From assembly GCA_007570785.1 (NCBI GenBank), contig ML664159.1, positions 7,658,344 through 7,722,343 on the forward strand: 64,000 bases of DNA, in the 5' to 3' direction. Under the pieces are notes generated by a model that was not told the DNA's origin, made no database searches, and saw only the letters and a program-made list of their open reading frames with translations. Positions 36,072-47,904 of the stretch are shown in pieces (the first letter of the stretch is position 1; every line of letters begins with the position of its first letter). Made by a program: the position numbers and the translations under genes. This DNA comes from Antilocapra americana. Its lineage: Eukaryota; Chordata; Mammalia; Artiodactyla; Antilocapridae.

Positions 36072-36275
36072 GCTTAGATGCTGAGTTGTGTCTGACTCTT
36101 GTGACCTCATGGACTATATCCCACCAGACTCCTCTGTCCATCAGATTTCCCAGGCAAGAATACTGGAATGGGCTGCAGCTTTCTTCTCCAGGGGATCTTC
36201 CAGACCCAGGGATTGAACCCATGTCTTTTGTTTGGCAGGCGAATTCTTTACCACATGGGTTACTTGGGAAGCTGC
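36072..36275 (-). mobile_element. Bov-tA SINE adjoining U6 pseudogene
   Basis: Full SINE on the minus strand, from head 'ggcagcttcccaagtaaccc' (36,275) to the tail near 36,072. On + the body reads 'aagaatactggaatgggctg'. Its 5' end directly adjoins the 3' end of the U6 copy, in the same orientation. Confidence 0.9.
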
Positions 36276-36276
36276 C

Positions 36277-36374
36277 AATATATGCAGTGCTTCACGAATT
36301 TGCCTGTCATCCTTGTACAGGGGCCATGCTAATCTCTGTATCACTCCAGTTTTATAATATGTCCTTTTAGCACC
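36277..36374 (-). pseudogene. U6: U6 snRNA pseudogene
   Basis: U6 is the spliceosomal small nuclear RNA that pairs with the 5' splice site and U2. On + the reversed U6 core is clear: 'cttcacgaatttgcctgtca', 'tccttgtacaggggccatgc' and 'taatctctgtatcactccag'. About 3 bp is missing in the 'aatcttctctg' segment and 'gcgcag' is altered to 'gtacag'. The 5' stem-loop (about 36,360-36,374) is badly diverged. No U6-type upstream promoter elements are apparent. These changes make it a retroposed pseudogene, not a functional gene. Confidence 0.9.
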
Positions 36375-36379
36375 TGAAT

Positions 36380-37255
36380 AATCCTCTGCACTGAGACATG
36401 CTCGAGCTCTTAAAGGTATGCAGAGATGACAGTCATTTTTTCCATCTTACACTCACTGCAAGGGGAATATTTATTATTACTCTTTGGATTCTTTCTGTTT
36501 TACTGAAAAATTTCAGTAACTATTAAGCGAAGCATTGGCAACAAAAAGATTTTTTAATGGTATAAATCTGGTTTTTAAGAGGTTAGCAGAACACAGTAGT
36601 AGAAGAGACACAAAACAAGCTAAAATACAATGTGATATGCCAAGAGGGTAGTGTTTTCTAAAGAGACTGATTAATGATAAGACCTGGTGGCTGGCTTGCT
36701 TATTCATTCATGCTTTTACGTGTGAAATTCTCTCTCGCTGAAAGGAAGATGTTTATGAATTTAATTCATAATTACCTAGTGCTGTTAGAAGGAAAAAATT
36801 AAATAGGACATAATCCATGCAGAATCAATATAGAAAGAAAACTCTTGTGGGGTAAAAGTAAAATCATTTTATGATAAGTGTACCTTCCAAAAGCACAACT
36901 TTAATGATGAAATTGAAATGGATTAGATATAAAGAACTTTTAAAAGCAAAGATGATTAAAAACAGAGATTAGTAGCTATTATATGTTTCTCCCCAACCCC
37001 AACTGGACATAGAGAACTGAGGGTAGATCTGCATACTTTAAATCTTGGTACTTTGATCATATCTAAAAAGCCCTCAAAAAGATTCTGAGTTGAATTTTAA
37101 ACTTAGGTAAAATTGTAATGTAATAATTTAAGTGTTCCTTTAGCAATCTTATCTTATGCAAAGTGTAAAATAATCTTATATGTGCTGAGTGTCACTGAAG
37201 TTAGATTTTAATTAGCCAGGTATAATAAATTAATATATTTCTGTACGTATATATT
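36380..37255. other. Unassigned AT-rich sequence
   Basis: No gene or repeat recognised. Confidence 0.4.
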
Positions 37256-37259
37256 TTGG

Positions 37260-37440
37260 ATTTTACTTCTCTTTATACTTACAGCAATTGTTACTTTTAT
37301 TGTATGAATGAAAAGGCTGTGGTTCAGAGTTCAAATGATTCATGGTTAGTCATAGAATCAAAAAGGAGAAAACTGGAATCAGATATTACACCTCTTAACT
37401 TTTAATCTAGTTCTCAATCTTCTATCTACAAGTCTAAAAT
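37260..37440 (-). repeat. MIR remnant
   Basis: Weak reversed MIR core: 'gaatgaaaaggctgtggttc', 'agagttcaaatgattcatgg', then a degraded 5' half. Confidence 0.45.
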
Positions 37441-37444
37441 ATGA

Positions 37445-39260
37445 GGAATTTCTATACTTTATTGCTGACTGCTCTCACTGGACAGTTAATTTATATGAGG
37501 GTACCTTTCTTATCATGACTATGCATTGTAATGATGAACTCAGCTTCATATCAAATGGACCTTATCCAATAATACTAATAATATATGCATGAGTCATATA
37601 ATGAATACCACTGTATATTATATATGAAAGTTGTTAAGAGTAAATCCTAAGAATTCTCGTCACAAGGAAAAAATAGTTTAAAAAATTTGTATTTATGTGA
37701 GGTAATAGATATTCACCAAACTTACTGTGGTAATTATTTCATAATGTATGTAAGTCAAATCATTATGCTGTACATTTTAAGCTTAAACAATCAGCTTTGT
37801 CTCAAAAGCTGAACAAACCAAAGAAAAGCTTAAAAGCAATCATATAAAAACATAATTTTTTTCTTTTGCTCAACTCATTGATCATTTGGTAATAGATTCA
37901 CGTAGTTCAGTACAGCATCTGAAACACACCAGAAAACAGTAAAACTACAGGGCAAATTATTCGTGATGGGACCCTCCTACATAATAGGGATAGTAATAAA
38001 CTACAACCTATATAAAGATGTTTTCCTGAAACAAACTAATGATATTACCTAGCCTTAAACATCGTGCAGTGTATGTCTAGATACTCCCTACCCCAATAAA
38101 TAATTTCTTTGCTTTCACTAAAATTTGTTTGAAGTTGATTTCCAAATAAGTGAGAAAATAAGAAACATCTACAGCTCATTAAAAGGAATGAGCTTCAAAA
38201 GCATGCTGCATTGAATAGGGATTGATCCAAAAGAGGCATGGCAAGAAAATTAGTCTTTTCAAGAAATTGAATGAACAAAGCAATTCATTATAAAAAATGC
38301 AGTCATGAAAAAGGCATTTTTGAATGTATTCCTTGCTTGGTTGCTCATTCGTTGTGTATTAAAGTTTTTTTTTTTTTTTAATGGACTGATTACTGGCAAT
38401 GACCATGTCTGCCATTTAAAAATCAGATCAGATGTTTTACTGTTCTATGAAAATCCCTTGTTGGGTGGTCTAATATCTGATCTGCTGCTGTAAAAATTAA
38501 GATGAGAGAGTACCTCTTTTAAAGCATGCCAAGCAAATCAGTTGAGCCAAAGAATATGATCATATTTTCTGAAACCAAGCCAAACATTTCTTGGACATAT
38601 TTGTAGATGAGCTGTGCTTCTGTTTTCATTTAAGCTGAATGGTCACTCATGTGTGAGGAAATAAATTTGAAAGTTAACTGAATGTTCTGGCTCATCTTTT
38701 GAAGTATCTCCTGCATCATCTGGACTTTTAAATTTATTTCATCACACATGGATGGCTGGGCTCTCCAAATAAAGTTGGCAAGAGGCAATTCTTTTATGTT
38801 TGTGTTAATCTCAACTCACTGAGAAAGCCACTGCTTTTGTCAGAATGTTATTGCACCACACACTTTTGATTTCAGCAATTACTTCTTCACTCTCAGCTTC
38901 TTGTCCAGATACTTTCTTCTTAACAGATAAAACGATTACTGTTCTTAAAAAAGCAGAATAGGCAACTGTATTAGGTTATACCAGTGTGAAAAGTAAAGTT
39001 TTGACATGTTCATAAACAAAATACCCTCAGAAATATTATATCTTAAAGGCTCACTTTTCCTTTTCTCCCATAACATACACACACACATGGAATACTAATA
39101 TTGGGTGGCTTAAATTTCAATTTCTTTTTTTACCATCTAAGCTGAATAATAATGACTATGAAATTAGCTCACACTAATTAGCAAGTTATGTTTGGAAAAA
39201 TACCTATAGAATTAGCCCAATGTTCACTGTTCATCCTCTGATTTAAAAATATTGTGGTAA
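37445..39260. other. Unassigned sequence, 1.8 kb
   Basis: No gene or repeat recognised. A T14 run lies at about 38,368-38,381. Confidence 0.4.
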
Positions 39261-39264
39261 GAAT

Positions 39265-39600
39265 GATTAACATATTTACTCTCAAAAATTTTGAAGTATG
39301 TATACAGTACATTATTATTGACTGAAGGTACAGTGCTGTACAGTGGAACTCTAGGAACTCTTCATCTTGCTTAACTGAAACTTTATGCCTGTTGATAGAA
39401 ACTCTCTACTTCCCTTTACCCCCAGCCCGTGGCAACCCTCATTCCATATTTTGATTCTGTGAGTTTGACTGTTTTAGATACCTCATATAAATGAAATGAT
39501 ACAGTAGTGGTCTTTCTGTGACTGGCTTGTCACCTAGCATAATATCCTTCAAGTTTATCCAAAATGGGATATAACATAAAATGGAATACTATTCTAATTT
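39265..39600 (-). repeat. Old L1 3' UTR fragment
   Basis: Reversed L1 3' UTR pattern on +: 'cccagcccgtggcaaccctc', 'tgagtttgactgttttagat', 'cctcatataaatgaaatgat'. Confidence 0.7.
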
Positions 39601-39604
39601 TTCT

Positions 39605-40660
39605 ATTAGAATTGAAAGACACACTAAAAGGATGTGGGCAGAGCATGTTATTTCCACCCCATATTTAACTTCAGTGTATGTAGTGTTTTCACCTTGTGAT
39701 TATGTTGAATGATGGAAATGCGTTTAATATTTGTGTTATTTTTAAACATGGAGAATATTTACATTTCTCATCATAAAATTTGAGTTTGGGTGTATCATAG
39801 AATTTTTCTCTAAAAGCATTAAAAAATTGCAGTCCAGTGTACAAAAAAAAATTCTTAATTTTACTAGGTAAAACCTGCATCTTCAAAGATATATAGTGGT
39901 TTTCAATTACTGAATGTTAGAAATGGACATTGATGCAAAACAGGATATAAAATACAGTGTATAAAAGTCAACTTTCTAGTGAGAAATAATACAGCATAAG
40001 ATGGCTGATACAATAGCTTGTCTAATTGACTTTATGTTAACTTGATTTTAAGAGAATCTTGATGCAACTTTTAAGGTGCATAAAATTATAATTATCCTTG
40101 ACTGTTAAAAAGAAATTCAGCTTATCATTATAAATCTGCTTTCACAAATGAATCAAGCCCTTCCTTTCAGCATTTTTCCCTAAGAATTACCTTGATTCCA
40201 TAGAAATTAGTGACTGTATTCAAAACAGTTTGATCCTAGCTTTCTATAAGTGAGTTTGTCAAAATATTGCAGGATAGTCAATTATAATGAATTTCTATTT
40301 GTAGTACCAATAAAAACATACTACTCCATTGGTATACATTTTTTTTTACCATGAAACTCTGTACTGTAATATGTTTGGTTTCAGTGATGTCTACTTTTTA
40401 AAAACATTTTTCTGAGAGCTTCAAGAGACCATGTTAAAGCATTATGGTTTATAACACTAAAAAATGACAAAGTTAAGGAAGTTGATGTGAAGCCTTAAAT
40501 TTTACTTATATTTAGGTAATTAAAGCCTGTTTTCTATCATTATAGTGTTATAATTTTGGTGATAGAATAGAGTAGGGAGAGTATTTAAGGAAGGAGAGGG
40601 TAAGTAAGAGTAATTGCTCTTTCTATTTTGAAAAATATTAAAGAGTGATGTTTATATTTT
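39605..40660. other. Unassigned AT-rich sequence
   Basis: Nothing recognised. Confidence 0.4.
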
Positions 40661-40666
40661 AAAAAT

Positions 40667-40846
40667 GTTCTCTAATGGTAAAGAATCTGCCTGCAATGCG
40701 AGAGACCTGGTTCAATCCCTGGGTCAGGAAGATCCCCTGGAGAAAGGAATGGCAACCCACTCCAGTATTCTTGCCTGGAGAATCCCAATGGACAGAGGAG
40801 CCTGGCAGGCTACAGTCCATGGAAAGTGACTGAGCCACTAACACCC
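40667..40846 (+). mobile_element. Bov-tA SINE
   Basis: Begins slightly inside the head ('ctaatggtaaagaatctgcc'), keeps 'ctggttcaatccctgggtca' and 'actccagtattcttgcctgg', and ends near 'gtgactgagcc'. A 9/10 imperfect duplication, ATATTTTAAA (40,654-40,663) and ATATCTTAAA (40,849-40,858), may be its TSD. Confidence 0.9.
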
Positions 40847-40864
40847 ACATATCTTAAAGTGAAA

Positions 40865-41560
40865 TTAATCTCAAACTTTCAGAAAAGTTGCAAAGTACAG
40901 TACAAAAGACTTCTTTCTCTCAACCATTTGAGGCCAAGTTGCTGACATGATACCCCATCCTTCCTCAAAACTGTATTTTCTACAAAGATATTCTCCCACA
41001 TGTTGCAATAAAATCATCAAAATGAGTGTAATAGTGTTGATACATTATGCCACCTAACTGTCAGACCTTGATCATGTTTCACTAATCATCCCAACTATAT
41101 CTTCTCTATCAATATGATGCAGACCAGAATCACACTTCACATACAGTTGTCTCTTCTCTCTGAAACAGTTTCTTAACTTTTCTTTGATTTTTCATGACCT
41201 TGATACTTTTGAAGTTGTACAGCCAGTTATTTTGGAGAACATCCTGAAAATTTGTGTTTTTCTAACTTCCTTATGATTAGAGTTAGGTTATACATTTTGG
41301 CAGGAACATTTTACTGATAGAGGTGATACTATATTCTTCTCATTGCATCCATCAGGGGCTCACAGTTTCCATTGGTCCCATCGTTGATGTTTACTTTGAT
41401 CATATGATTGCAGTGGTGTATGCCAGGCTTCTCCTCTGTAAAATTATACTTCCCACCTTTGTAATTAATATATATTTCATTGATAGATACTTTGAAGCTA
41501 TATAAATATCCTATTTGTTGTCAAACTCCGAATTTATTCACTTATTTTTCTATTAGTATA
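40865..41560. repeat. Old LINE (L1M-like) 3' region
   Basis: A common mammalian pattern: 'ttttcatgaccttgatactt', 'tgattagagttaggttatac', 'attttggcaggaacatttta', 'tgtatgccaggcttctcctc' and 'atactttgaagctatataaa'. I recognise it as an old LINE 3' region but cannot fix the subfamily or orientation. Confidence 0.5.
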
Positions 41561-41847
41561 GATGAATGATTGGTTTATAGTCTGTTGACAATAAACATCA
41601 TTTTAAAACAAAACTGTCCTAATTTGACTAGGAAGAGCTCCTTCACATCGGATTTTTTTGTCCTATTGACATGTCCCCTTAATTGTTGAAGCACTTTCTC
41701 CTACTTTTTGGCACAACACACGAGTCTTTTTCAGAATCAGTCTTTGTTATGAGGAAGCCTGTTTCCTTTTAGTGGAAAATGGCATTCAAATACCAAGCTG
41801 TTCTCTGCATTTGGGGTACATTGCTCTCAAAGCAAATTAGGGAAAAA

Positions 41848-42795
41848 ATAGCAACAGTTAGAACTGTACATGGAACAACAGACTGATTCCAAATAGGAAA
41901 AGGAGTACATCAAGGATGTATATTGTCACCCTGCTTATTTAACTCATATGCACAGTACATCATGAGAAACTGGGCTGGAGGAAGCACAAGCTAGAATCAA
42001 GATTGCTGTGAGAAATATCAATAACCTCAGATATGCAGATGGCACCACCCTTATGGCAGAAAGTGAAGAGGAACTAAAGAGCCTCTTGATGAAAGTGAAA
42101 GAGGAGAGTGAAAAAGTTGGCTTAAAACTCAACACTCAGAAAATTAAGATCATGGCATCTGGTCCCATCACTTCATGGCAAATAGATGGGGAAACAGTGT
42201 CAGATTTTATTTTTGGGGGCTCCAAAATCACTGCAGTTGGTGATTGCAGCCATGAAACTAAAAGACGATTACTTCTTGGAAAGTTATGACCAACTTAGAT
42301 AGCATATTGAAAAGCAGAGACATTACTTTGCTGACAAAGATCTGTCTAATCAAGGCTATGGTTTTTCCAGTAGTCATGTATGGATGTGAGAACTGGACTA
42401 TAAAGAAAGCTGAGCACCAAAGAATTGATGCTTTTGAACTGTGGTGTTGAAGACTCTTGAGAGTCCCTTGGACTGCAAGGAGATCCAACCGGTCCATCCT
42501 AAAGGATATCAGTTCTGGGTATTCATTGGAGGGTCTCATATTGAAGCTGAAACTCCAATCCTTTGGCCACCTGATGTGAAGAGCTGACTCATTTGAAAAG
42601 ACCCTGATGCTGGGAAAGATTGAAGGCAGGAGGAGAAGGAGATGACAGAGGATGAGATGGTTGGATGGCATCACTGACTCACTGGAAATGAATTTGGGTG
42701 GGCTTTGGGAGTTGGTGTTGGACAGGGAGGCCTGGTGTGCAGCAGCTTATTGGGTTGCAAAGTTGGACACGACTGAGCGACTGAACTGAACTGAA
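41848..42795 (+). mobile_element. BovB LINE, 3' part (RT C-terminus and 3' UTR)
   Basis: Starts within the RT region ('agcaacagttagaactgtac') and ends at the BovB terminus ('actgaactgaactgaa'). The 93-aa frame at 42,008-42,289 has the RT catalytic-site neighbourhood 'LRYADGTTLMAESEEELKSL', where the conserved YADD reads YADG, so the second catalytic aspartate is lost. 5'-truncated and inactive. It faces another BovB 37 bp downstream. Confidence 0.95.
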
Positions 42796-42832
42796 AGACA
42801 TACACATATATATACACATACATAAATATATA
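42796..42832. repeat. AT/AC-rich spacer between two BovB tails
   Basis: 37 bp of 'acatacacatatatataca'-type simple sequence. Similar (TA)-rich sequence resumes at 43,841-43,890, after the second BovB, suggesting that copy inserted into this simple repeat. Confidence 0.7.
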
Positions 42833-43840
42833 TCAGTTCAGTTCAGTCCCTCAGTCGTGTATGACTCTTTGTGACCCCATGGACTGCAGCACGCCAGGCT
42901 TCACTGTCCATCACCAACTCCTGGAGCTTGCTCAAACTGATGTCCTTCAAGTCAGTGATGCCATCCAACTAACTCTTCCTCTTTTGTCCCCTTCTCCTTC
43001 TGCCTTCCATCTTTCTCAGCATCAGAGTCTTTTCTAATGAGTCAGTTCGCATCGGGTGGCCAAAGTATTGGAGCTTGAGTATCATTCCTTCCAATGAATA
43101 TTCAGGACTAATCTCCTTTAGGATTGACTGGTTTGATGTCTTTGCAGTCCAAGGAACTCTCAAGGGTCTTCTCCAATGCCACAGCTCAAAAACATCAATT
43201 CTTTGGTGGTCAGCATTCTTTATGATCCAATTCTCACATCCACACTTGGCTATTGGAAAAACCATAGCTTTGACTTTACAGACCTTTGTTGATAAAGTAA
43301 TGTCTCTGCTTTTTAATATGCTCTCTAGGTTTGTCATAGCCTTTCTTCCAAGGAACAAGCATCTTTTAATTTCATGGCTGCAGTCACCATCTACAGTGAT
43401 TTTGGAGTCCAAGAAAATAAAATCTTTCACTATTTCTGTTGTTTCCCCTTCTATTTGCCATAAAATGATGGGATGCCATGATGTTAGTTTTTTGAATGTT
43501 GAATTTTAAGCTAGCCTTTTCATTCTCTCCTTTCACTTTCGTCAAGAGGTTCTCAGTTCCTCTTCACTTTCTGCCATAAGGGTGACATTATTTACATATC
43601 CTAGGTTGTTGATACTTCTCCCAGCAGTCTTGATTCCATCTTGTGCTTCATCCATTCTGGCATTTCGCATGGTGTACTCTGCATATAAGTTAAATAAGCA
43701 GGGTGACAATATACTACCTTGACATACTTCTTTTCCAATTTTGAATGTCTGGCTCTAACTGTTGATTCTTGAGCTGAATATAAATTTCTCAGGAGGCAGG
43801 TAAGGTGGTCTGGTATTCCCATCTCTTTAAGAATTTCCCA
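42833..43840 (-). mobile_element. BovB LINE, 3' part, opposite orientation
   Basis: Begins on + with the reversed terminus 'tcagttcagttcagtccctc' and runs into RT sequence up to about 43,840. The 153-aa minus frame at 42,969-43,430 is the C-terminal part, including 'KAMVFPIAKCGCENWIIKNA'. Interrupted by stops and 5'-truncated. Confidence 0.95.
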
Positions 43841-43899
43841 TATATATAAGCACATATCTATACTTGTCTCTCTATATACATATATATGTTATGTACAAA

Positions 43900-44460
43900 A
43901 AACCATGAGTTTCTACCAATAGATCCAATTGCATTTAATACTTCAGCATGCATTCTGAATTCCTCCTCTTCCATATTTGTAATGGTGTTTTTGAGTAATG
44001 AGAAACTTGCTTCCATTGTGTTTAATACAGAAGTTTACTCAGTCAGCCGTGGATAGGGTCCATCTCCTGCAGCACTCATGGACAGAATACCTGCTCACCA
44101 CTCTCACTCCAGGGATGCCCCTTGGTGAGGCCATTTCCAGTCCACTTGGACTCTGGCATTCACTAAATTTTCAGGTCACCCCTCCTACTTTAATTGAATG
44201 CCTTTCTCACTCTGGTTTGCCTCTGACAGCTCAAGTCACTAACTTGAGTGGATGCCCTCCTCCACCTGCTCATTCTCTGAAATACTGTCCTGGGCTGCTC
44301 TCCTGTGCAGAAGTCTTTGTTTGCCTTCTCTGGCCTCCCACAGTCCCCCCACTGGACTTACTCTAGGTAGATTCCCTGCTTCCATCTTGAGTTGTCAACC
44401 CCACTCCAAGTCACTCGCCTGCCTCCCTCTTTCTTGATCCTGTGTGGATGTATACCTTGT
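43900..44460 (+). other. Unrecognised, less AT-rich block
   Basis: 44,030-44,460 is visibly richer in C than its surroundings and has a 122-aa plus frame (43,998-44,366), rich in leucine, proline and serine. I recognise no protein family, no splice context and no repeat. An old repeat is as likely as anything else. Confidence 0.3.
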
Positions 44461-44464
44461 TTGG

Positions 44465-45185
44465 TCCCACCTGTTGAGTTGGCCTTAAATTGTTTTTAAA
44501 GGGAAGGAAGAGGAGCAGGAGGAAAAGATTTGCATCTTTTTCTTTCTTTCATTTGTTTAGTATGTTTCATTCCCAAATGGAAGTTTCAGAATATTTCCAA
44601 GAAATCGAGCAGCAGAACCTTACTATACAGCTGCAAATTGGGATTTTAATATAGTCATATACTATTTAGAAAGAAACAAAAACAAAATAATTATATAGTT
44701 TCATACACCACATTTTGCCATGAAAATGGTGTTACAAGTCAAATACAAACTTGATGTTTGGCTTTAATTTTGCTTTTGATATTGAATAATTTCTAAACTG
44801 TCTTCTAATGCCAAGTCACACATCTCAACAAATGTACTAATAGGGAAACTTGAGGCTAATAAATTTTCATAATAGTCAAAATGAATAATATTATACTTAG
44901 TCCTTTTGCATTTGACAAGGGCTATAAGAAGAGCATTTATAGCTTAGTCTAGTTTTTACATAGTAGTGAATTTGTCTGTCCATTCAACCTAATATTAAAA
45001 GCAAATGAAAGGAGTTTTAAGAGTTAAAGATACTGAAAAAATAACTAAACTCTGACAATAAAAGCAACCCCCTATGTCACACAGGTAAATTTTAACAAGT
45101 TGTTAAATCAATCTCAATTGAAAATATCTTTACTACTCATTAGTTTCTTTACAGTTCTGATGTAATATTTGTGTACTCAATGAAC
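44465..45185. other. Unassigned AT-rich sequence
   Basis: Nothing recognised. Confidence 0.4.
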
Positions 45186-45187
45186 AT

Positions 45188-45410
45188 GTGTGTATGCATG
45201 CTAAGTTGCTTCAGTTGTGTCTGATTCTTTTTGATGCTACGGACTAACGCATGCAGGCTCCTCTGTCCATGAGATTTTCTAGGCAAAAATACTGGAGTAC
45301 GTGGCCATGCCCTCCTTCAGGGTATCTTCTTGACTCTGCAATTGAGCTCTTACATATCCTGCATTGACAGGTGGGTTCTTTACCACTAGAGCCACCTGGG
45401 AAGACTATTC
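45188..45410 (-). mobile_element. Bov-tA SINE
   Basis: Full minus-strand SINE: on + 'gctaagttgcttcagttgtg', 'ctaggcaaaaatactggagt' and 'ctagagccacctgggaagac'. An 8-bp duplication, ATGAACAT, at 45,180-45,187 and 45,411-45,418 is its likely TSD. Confidence 0.9.
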
Positions 45411-45419
45411 ATGAACATA

Positions 45420-46345
45420 CTCCCAATACTTTGATCCTGGCTATTGTGTTTCATGGATCCAAGTTTAAAGTAAAATGAAGGCCAGGTTCAACTCCAGTTG
45501 GGAGTTACCATAGCAACTTTTGCCAGGTTATAAATGTGGCTGATCTTAGAAAAGTATTTGTGTTTTCCTTCTGGGGTTCCCTAAATTTTCATAATCATTT
45601 CCTCTGTGTCTAAAGGTGTGTTATTTAAAAAAAAATTGTTTTCATTTTCATGAGGATAAAAATAACAGGAACAGATGATCACTTTAAGATATTACTGTAC
45701 TCATCAGTAAATTGTAAAAATGTCATTTTTTTCAGTTCATTGCCAGCATATTTCTGGTTGTATTCTTATCATAGATGATGATCTGCTTTATATAATTGTA
45801 GATTCTGGTTGCTTTGGTAACAAAATCCTTGATTTAAATATAGAAATTCATTTATTTTCTGTCACTTCATCTTTACTGTTAAGACAAGCTGTTTTCTGTT
45901 AAATAAAAAAAAATAGAAGTATTATTATAATAGGTGAATTGTCAAGATCTGCTTTTTATTTCAGTTTAACCTAAGGGGAGAAGAAAGAGCCAATTCTCTC
46001 AAAAATGAGAAGTCTTTTATATATAGGTAAACTCTATGCTAGAGAGGTGAAGAGAATGAGAAACCAAAATAGGTGATTATGGAACATAAGAAAATATGAT
46101 CAGCACCATCTATTAAACTTGTTTTATAATAGAATGGAGCTTTAAAAAATGTAGGGAACTGGATTAGAGGGTTATTTTTTGGTGCTTTTTTTTTTTTTTT
46201 AAGGAAAGAAGCTATTCTTTCTAGGAAAATCCCACTTCTGAAAGCACAGTTTACAAACTACTTGCAACATAATCTCATACAAAACAGATAACCAGGTGTG
46301 GGTTAAAGTTTTCTTTGACTGAATCATGAGGTAAAAGGTATAATG
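45420..46345. other. Unassigned sequence
   Basis: No gene or repeat recognised. A T-run lies near 46,187-46,200. Confidence 0.4.
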
Positions 46346-46351
46346 ACAGTG

Positions 46352-46549
46352 AAGTGAAATTAAGTGAAAGTCACTGAGTCATGTCTGACTCTTGTGACTC
46401 CGTGGTCTATACAGTCTATGGAATTCTCCAGGCCAGAATACTGGAGTCGGTAGCCTTTCCCTTCTCCAGGGGATCTTTCCAACCCAGAGATTGAACCCAG
46501 GTCTCTGGCACTGCAGGCAGATTCTTTACTGAGCCATCAGGAAAGCCAG
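46352..46549 (-). mobile_element. Bov-tA SINE
   Basis: Starts on + with the reversed tail 'agtgaaagtcactgagtcat', then 'gccagaatactggagtcggt', 'agattgaacccaggtctctg' and the head 'actgagccatcaggaaagcc'. Confidence 0.9.
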
Positions 46550-46554
46550 GAAGC

Positions 46555-47900
46555 AATCTAAAGAGACCATAAAGAACTAAGATTTATAATCAGTGGCAAA
46601 AAGAATAATGAAATATGGTTTATATCCTGTAAGACATGCCTTCATGAACTTCGGGCTTATTTTCTCCACCAGGTAAGGGGATAAGATCACCCTTCGTCAA
46701 TTGCTGTAAATGAATCCCTGATTTTATAGGGTTATAAAATGCTTAGGCCTGAATCACTTATGGATAATCTGTCAGAAACTTATGTCTCCTCAAGAGAGTA
46801 AAAATAATACAGTGGAATTATTAGAAAGTGTTTTATCATAATGTTAAAAAATTATCCTTATCATTCTACCTTATTTCCAACTTTTGGATAATTTTTCCTG
46901 TTGCATTCTTTATACCCTTCAATACTTTCAAATACAAAATACTGTTGAATGTTTTACTTGGGGAAATTGTTATTATAAAAATAGGAGTAATTCTGAGGTC
47001 CTAAGATTTGTTGGAACATTCAGATTTTAGAGAGCAGTCATTGTTTTTATATTATAATATGGACAGGCTCCTCCTTATCCTTACTGTTCAAGGCTTCTTC
47101 AGAGCCTCTTAGAGTAGATTAGGTTTCTTTGGTTACTGTAAAATCTGAGAATTTGAGTAAAACATCTGGGAGGGATGTTAGCAAACATATATTCACTTTC
47201 ACTACAATTGAGAAAACTGAGTTCCAGGAAATTACAAATTGTCTAAGATCTCATTGCAAATTAGTGACTAAATGGTTATTTCCTACTAACTAGCAATACA
47301 TGTTTCTTCTATTAACTCATCAGTTTGAGTATCATAAATAAATGCATTAGGGCACATAATTATTGCCTAGGAAAGAGAAAGATGCATCTCTTAGGGAACT
47401 AACAAAGTAGTTGAGCATGATGGTCAACTTAGAACAAAATAACCTCAGTGTGCAGTGTTGATTTCCATATTTGAATTGGTGGTTTCCAGTACTTTCTGCA
47501 GAGAATTCTGGATTTCTTGGCGGACATCCATGATCATTTAAATAAAATTTTTCCCACTGCAAGTGCCTTCAAAAGAGAAACTTTTCTGGGCATATGAAAA
47601 TAATGTACTCATTCTAAGAATGGCTAAAGATGGCAATTGCTAGTTTTTTTTTGCATCCATCTGTTGAAAGTAAGGATGGGTGTTAGAAACACAAAAATAT
47701 GATTAAATACATTCTGATGGAGAAAATTGCAAAGTAAAACTCATTTTTAGGAAGAAAGGAATTTTTCTTCTATTTTAATACTCTGATTCCTAAATGTTAG
47801 ACTTGAGATAAAAGCCAAGGTAAATACTATTTCAGAATCCTACAAATTTCAAATTCTACAAATCCTTCAGAGTTCTACAACTCTTGATTAAAATGTGAGA
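46555..47900. other. Unassigned sequence with a MIR piece
   Basis: A reversed MIR core ('tgagaaaactgagttccagg') lies at about 47,205-47,290. The rest holds no gene or repeat I can name. Confidence 0.45.
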
Positions 47901-47904
47901 AATA

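Noticed and set aside
36277..36374. Functional U6 gene
   Set aside because: Internal deletion, substitutions in the core, a degraded 5' stem-loop and no visible external Pol III promoter.
42969..43509. Overlapping 153-aa and 144-aa frames as novel genes
   Set aside because: The minus frame is the BovB RT C-terminus and the plus frame is its antisense.
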